Part shown: piece after piece, positions 3,424-5,072 of the stretch | Numbering within the stretch: the stretch's first letter is position 1 | Layout of the letters: each line of letters opens with the position of its first letter | DNA from: HK-STAS-PATE-2 sp035906575 | GTDB lineage: Bacteria > Patescibacteriota > Patescibacteriia > 2-12-FULL-60-25 | Length of the DNA stretch: 5,072 bases | Assembly (NCBI GenBank): GCA_035906575.1 | Contig: JAMIEW010000047.1 | Location: forward strand, 1-5,072 | Direction: 5' to 3' | Translations under genes and position numbers: made by a program | Notes under the pieces: generated by a model | What the model was told of the DNA's origin: nothing | What the model saw: only the letters and a program-made list of their open reading frames with translations | The model's database searches: none

Positions 3424-5072
3424 ATGCCTCGCGAATATTCGCTTAAAGATACCCGTAACTTTGGTATCATCGCCCACATCGACGCCGGTAAAACGACCGT
3501 TTCTGAACGTGTGCTTTTTTATACTGGTCGCAAACACAAAATCGGTGAAGTTCACGAGGGTGAAGCAACCATGGATTGGATGGAGCAAGAACGTGAACGC
3601 GGTATCACGATTACGGCTGCTGCAACGACCTGTTACTGGAAGGGCACTCGCATGAACCTTATTGATACTCCGGGTCACGTAGATTTTACGATTGAAGTTC
3701 AGCGCTCCCTGCGCGTTCTTGATGGTGCTGTTACCGTTTTTGACGGCGTTGCTGGTGTAGAGCCACAATCCGAAACCGTTTGGCGCCAGGCAGATAAGCA
3801 CAATGTTCCTCGTATCTGTTTCATTAATAAGCTCGATCGTACGGGTGCGGATTTCTACAAAGATCTCGACTCCATTCACGAAAAGCTTACAAAGCGCGCA
3901 CATCCTGCTCAGCTCCCAATCGGTATCGAAGGCAACTTCAATGCCATTATCGATCTTATCGAAATGAAAGCGGAGTTCTATCTCGACGAAATGGGTCAGA
4001 AGATCGAACAGCGCGAAGTCCCTGCTGAATATCTTGAGAAGGCAAAAGAGTACCGTGCAAAACTCGTTGAAGCGATTGCTGAAACCGATGAGACCTTGAT
4101 GAACAAGTATCTCGCTGGTGAAGAGCTCTCGATCGACGAACTTAAAACCGGTCTTCGCAAAGCCACCATCGCCAACCAGATCTACCCAGTTCTTTGTGGC
4201 TCGGCCCTTAAGAACAAAGGTGTTCAGTTCTTGCTTGATGCGATTGTTGCATATCTCCCATCACCAATTGATGTTCCTCCAACCAAGGCGGCAAATATTG
4301 ACGATGAATCCATCGCGATTGAAGTGAACCCTTCAGATAGCGAACCGTTTGCTGCGCTCGCCTTTAAGGTGATGACGGATCCATTCGTTGGTAAGCTTAT
4401 TTTCTTCCGTGTTTACTCGGGTACGCTTACGTCAGGTTCATACGTCGTTAACGCCAAATCCGGCGAACGCGAACGTATCTCTCGTATCGTGCGTATGCAT
4501 TCAAACGAACGTGAAGAAGTGAGCGAGGTTTATGCAGGTGATATTGCTGCTGCCGTAGGTCTCAAATCGACCTTTACCGGTGACACGCTTTACGAAGAAA
4601 GCCGTCCTCTTGTTCTCGAATCCATCGTGATCCCAGAACCGGTTATCTCGATTGCTATCGAGCCTAAGACCAAGGGTGACCAAGAAAAAATGGGCGTTGC
4701 GCTTTCGAAGCTTTCCGAAGAAGATCCTTCCTTCCGCGTTCGTACGGATGAAGAATCTCTCCAAACGATTATCAGCGGTATGGGTGAACTTCACCTTGAA
4801 ATCATCGTTGATCGTTTGAAACGCGAATTCAAAGTTGATGCAACCGTTGGTAACCCTCAGGTTTCTTACCGCGAAGCGATTCGTACCGCGGTGAAAGATG
4901 TTGAAGGTAAATACGTCCGCCAATCGGGTGGTCGTGGTCAATACGGTCACTGTGTGATCAACCTTGAACCAAATGAAGCAGGTAAGGGCTACGAATTTAT
5001 CGAAGCCATTAAAGGTGGTGCGATTCCTCGCGAATTTATCCAACCTATCAATAAAGGTATTTCTGAAGCCGT
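3424..5072 (+). CDS. fusA: Elongation factor G, 3' end beyond the window
   Basis: The frame is open from ATG 3424 to the right edge: 549 residues of an expected ~700 (E. coli 704). EF-G is the cytosolic GTPase that moves tRNAs and mRNA through the ribosome after peptide transfer. GTP-binding motifs are intact: G1 AHIDAGKT (17-24), G2 RGITI (59-63), G3 DTPGH (81-85), G4 NKLD (135-138) and G5 GSAL (259-262). The catalytic histidine of DTPGH is H85. Domain II begins at about 307 (PFAALAFKVMTDPFVGKL). Domain III includes ISGMGELHLEI (450-460). Domain IV starts near 495 and holds the conserved QSGGRGQYGH (500-509). The remainder of domain IV and domain V are missing only because the window ends. 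I chose ATG 3424 since MPREYSLKDTRNFGIIAHID is the standard N-terminus. It is third in the str operon, 114 bases after rpsG, and may also have its own promoter. The following gene is often tuf; not visible here. Confidence 0.99.
   Translation, partial: MPREYSLKDTRNFGIIAHIDAGKTTVSERVLFYTGRKHKIGEVHEGEATMDWMEQERERGITITAAATTCYWKGTRMNLIDTPGHVDFTIEVQRSLRVLDGAVTVFDGVAGVEPQSETVWRQADKHNVPRICFINKLDRTGADFYKDLDSIHEKLTKRAHPAQLPIGIEGNFNAIIDLIEMKAEFYLDEMGQKIEQREVPAEYLEKAKEYRAKLVEAIAETDETLMNKYLAGEELSIDELKTGLRKATIANQIYPVLCGSALKNKGVQFLLDAIVAYLPSPIDVPPTKAANIDDESIAIEVNPSDSEPFAALAFKVMTDPFVGKLIFFRVYSGTLTSGSYVVNAKSGERERISRIVRMHSNEREEVSEVYAGDIAAAVGLKSTFTGDTLYEESRPLVLESIVIPEPVISIAIEPKTKGDQEKMGVALSKLSEEDPSFRVRTDEESLQTIISGMGELHLEIIVDRLKREFKVDATVGNPQVSYREAIRTAVKDVEGKYVRQSGGRGQYGHCVINLEPNEAGKGYEFIEAIKGGAIPREFIQPINKGISEA

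Noticed and set aside
3400..3903. 167-codon open frame on the minus strand inside fusA
   Set aside because: It is antisense to the conserved GTPase domain of EF-G; its composition is what the codon bias of fusA produces, and it has no family features.
4501..5043. 180-codon open frame on the minus strand inside fusA
   Set aside because: It lies fully opposite EF-G domains II-IV, whose conservation explains the sequence; no promoter or start signal is visible.
1..5072. tRNA genes, CRISPR repeats, insertion sequences or a hidden defence/mobile system
   Set aside because: No cloverleaf, repeat array, transposase or flanking direct repeats were seen; the window is almost fully explained by housekeeping genes.

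Overview
The window is an ordinary bacterial chromosome segment of intermediate GC content. It holds six complete or partial genes of recognisable families, plus the tail of a membrane-linked protein whose function I cannot name. The proteins point to a bacterium, and the style suggests Patescibacteria (Candidate Phyla Radiation). The grounds are the zinc-ligand-free bL28 beginning MSRICAISGKG, the EF-G sequence, the compact one-gene transcription units, and start codons with no good Shine-Dalgarno site. That placement is an inference, with roughly 60% confidence. TGA ends the M50 gene and is never needed as a sense codon, so the window gives no support for a recoded-UGA lineage.

Layout: (1) 1-344, plus strand: C-terminal part of a protein with one hydrophobic segment and a soluble PH-like beta domain. 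(2) 374-1243, plus: a LOG-family (TIGR00730-type) Rossmann protein with a long basic N-terminal tail, starting directly after an extended -10 promoter. (3) 1265-1301: a strong symmetrical terminator shared with the convergent gene that follows. (4) 1331-1582, minus: rpmB (bL28), a single-gene unit. (5) 1596-1646: a compact divergent promoter region in which the -35 boxes of rpmB and the next gene occupy almost the same bases. (6) 1653-2297, plus: a minimal M50 site-2-type membrane protease. (7) 2390-5072, plus: the classical str operon start, rpsL (S12), rpsG (S7) and the first 549 codons of fusA (EF-G), running off the right edge.

The str genes work together in translation. S12 and S7 are 30S decoding-centre and head proteins, and EF-G drives translocation by contacting that region. 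bL28 belongs to the 50S subunit. The M50 protease and LOG proteins look like independent neighbours.

I found no cryptic system, mobile element, CRISPR array or RNA gene. The interesting signals are in expression control. Several -10 boxes lie about six bases before the ATG, which predicts leaderless mRNAs. The rpmB/M50 promoter is back-to-back with overlapping -35 boxes and an adjacent inverted repeat. A long hairpin and an almost G-free pyrimidine-rich leader lie between rpsG and fusA.
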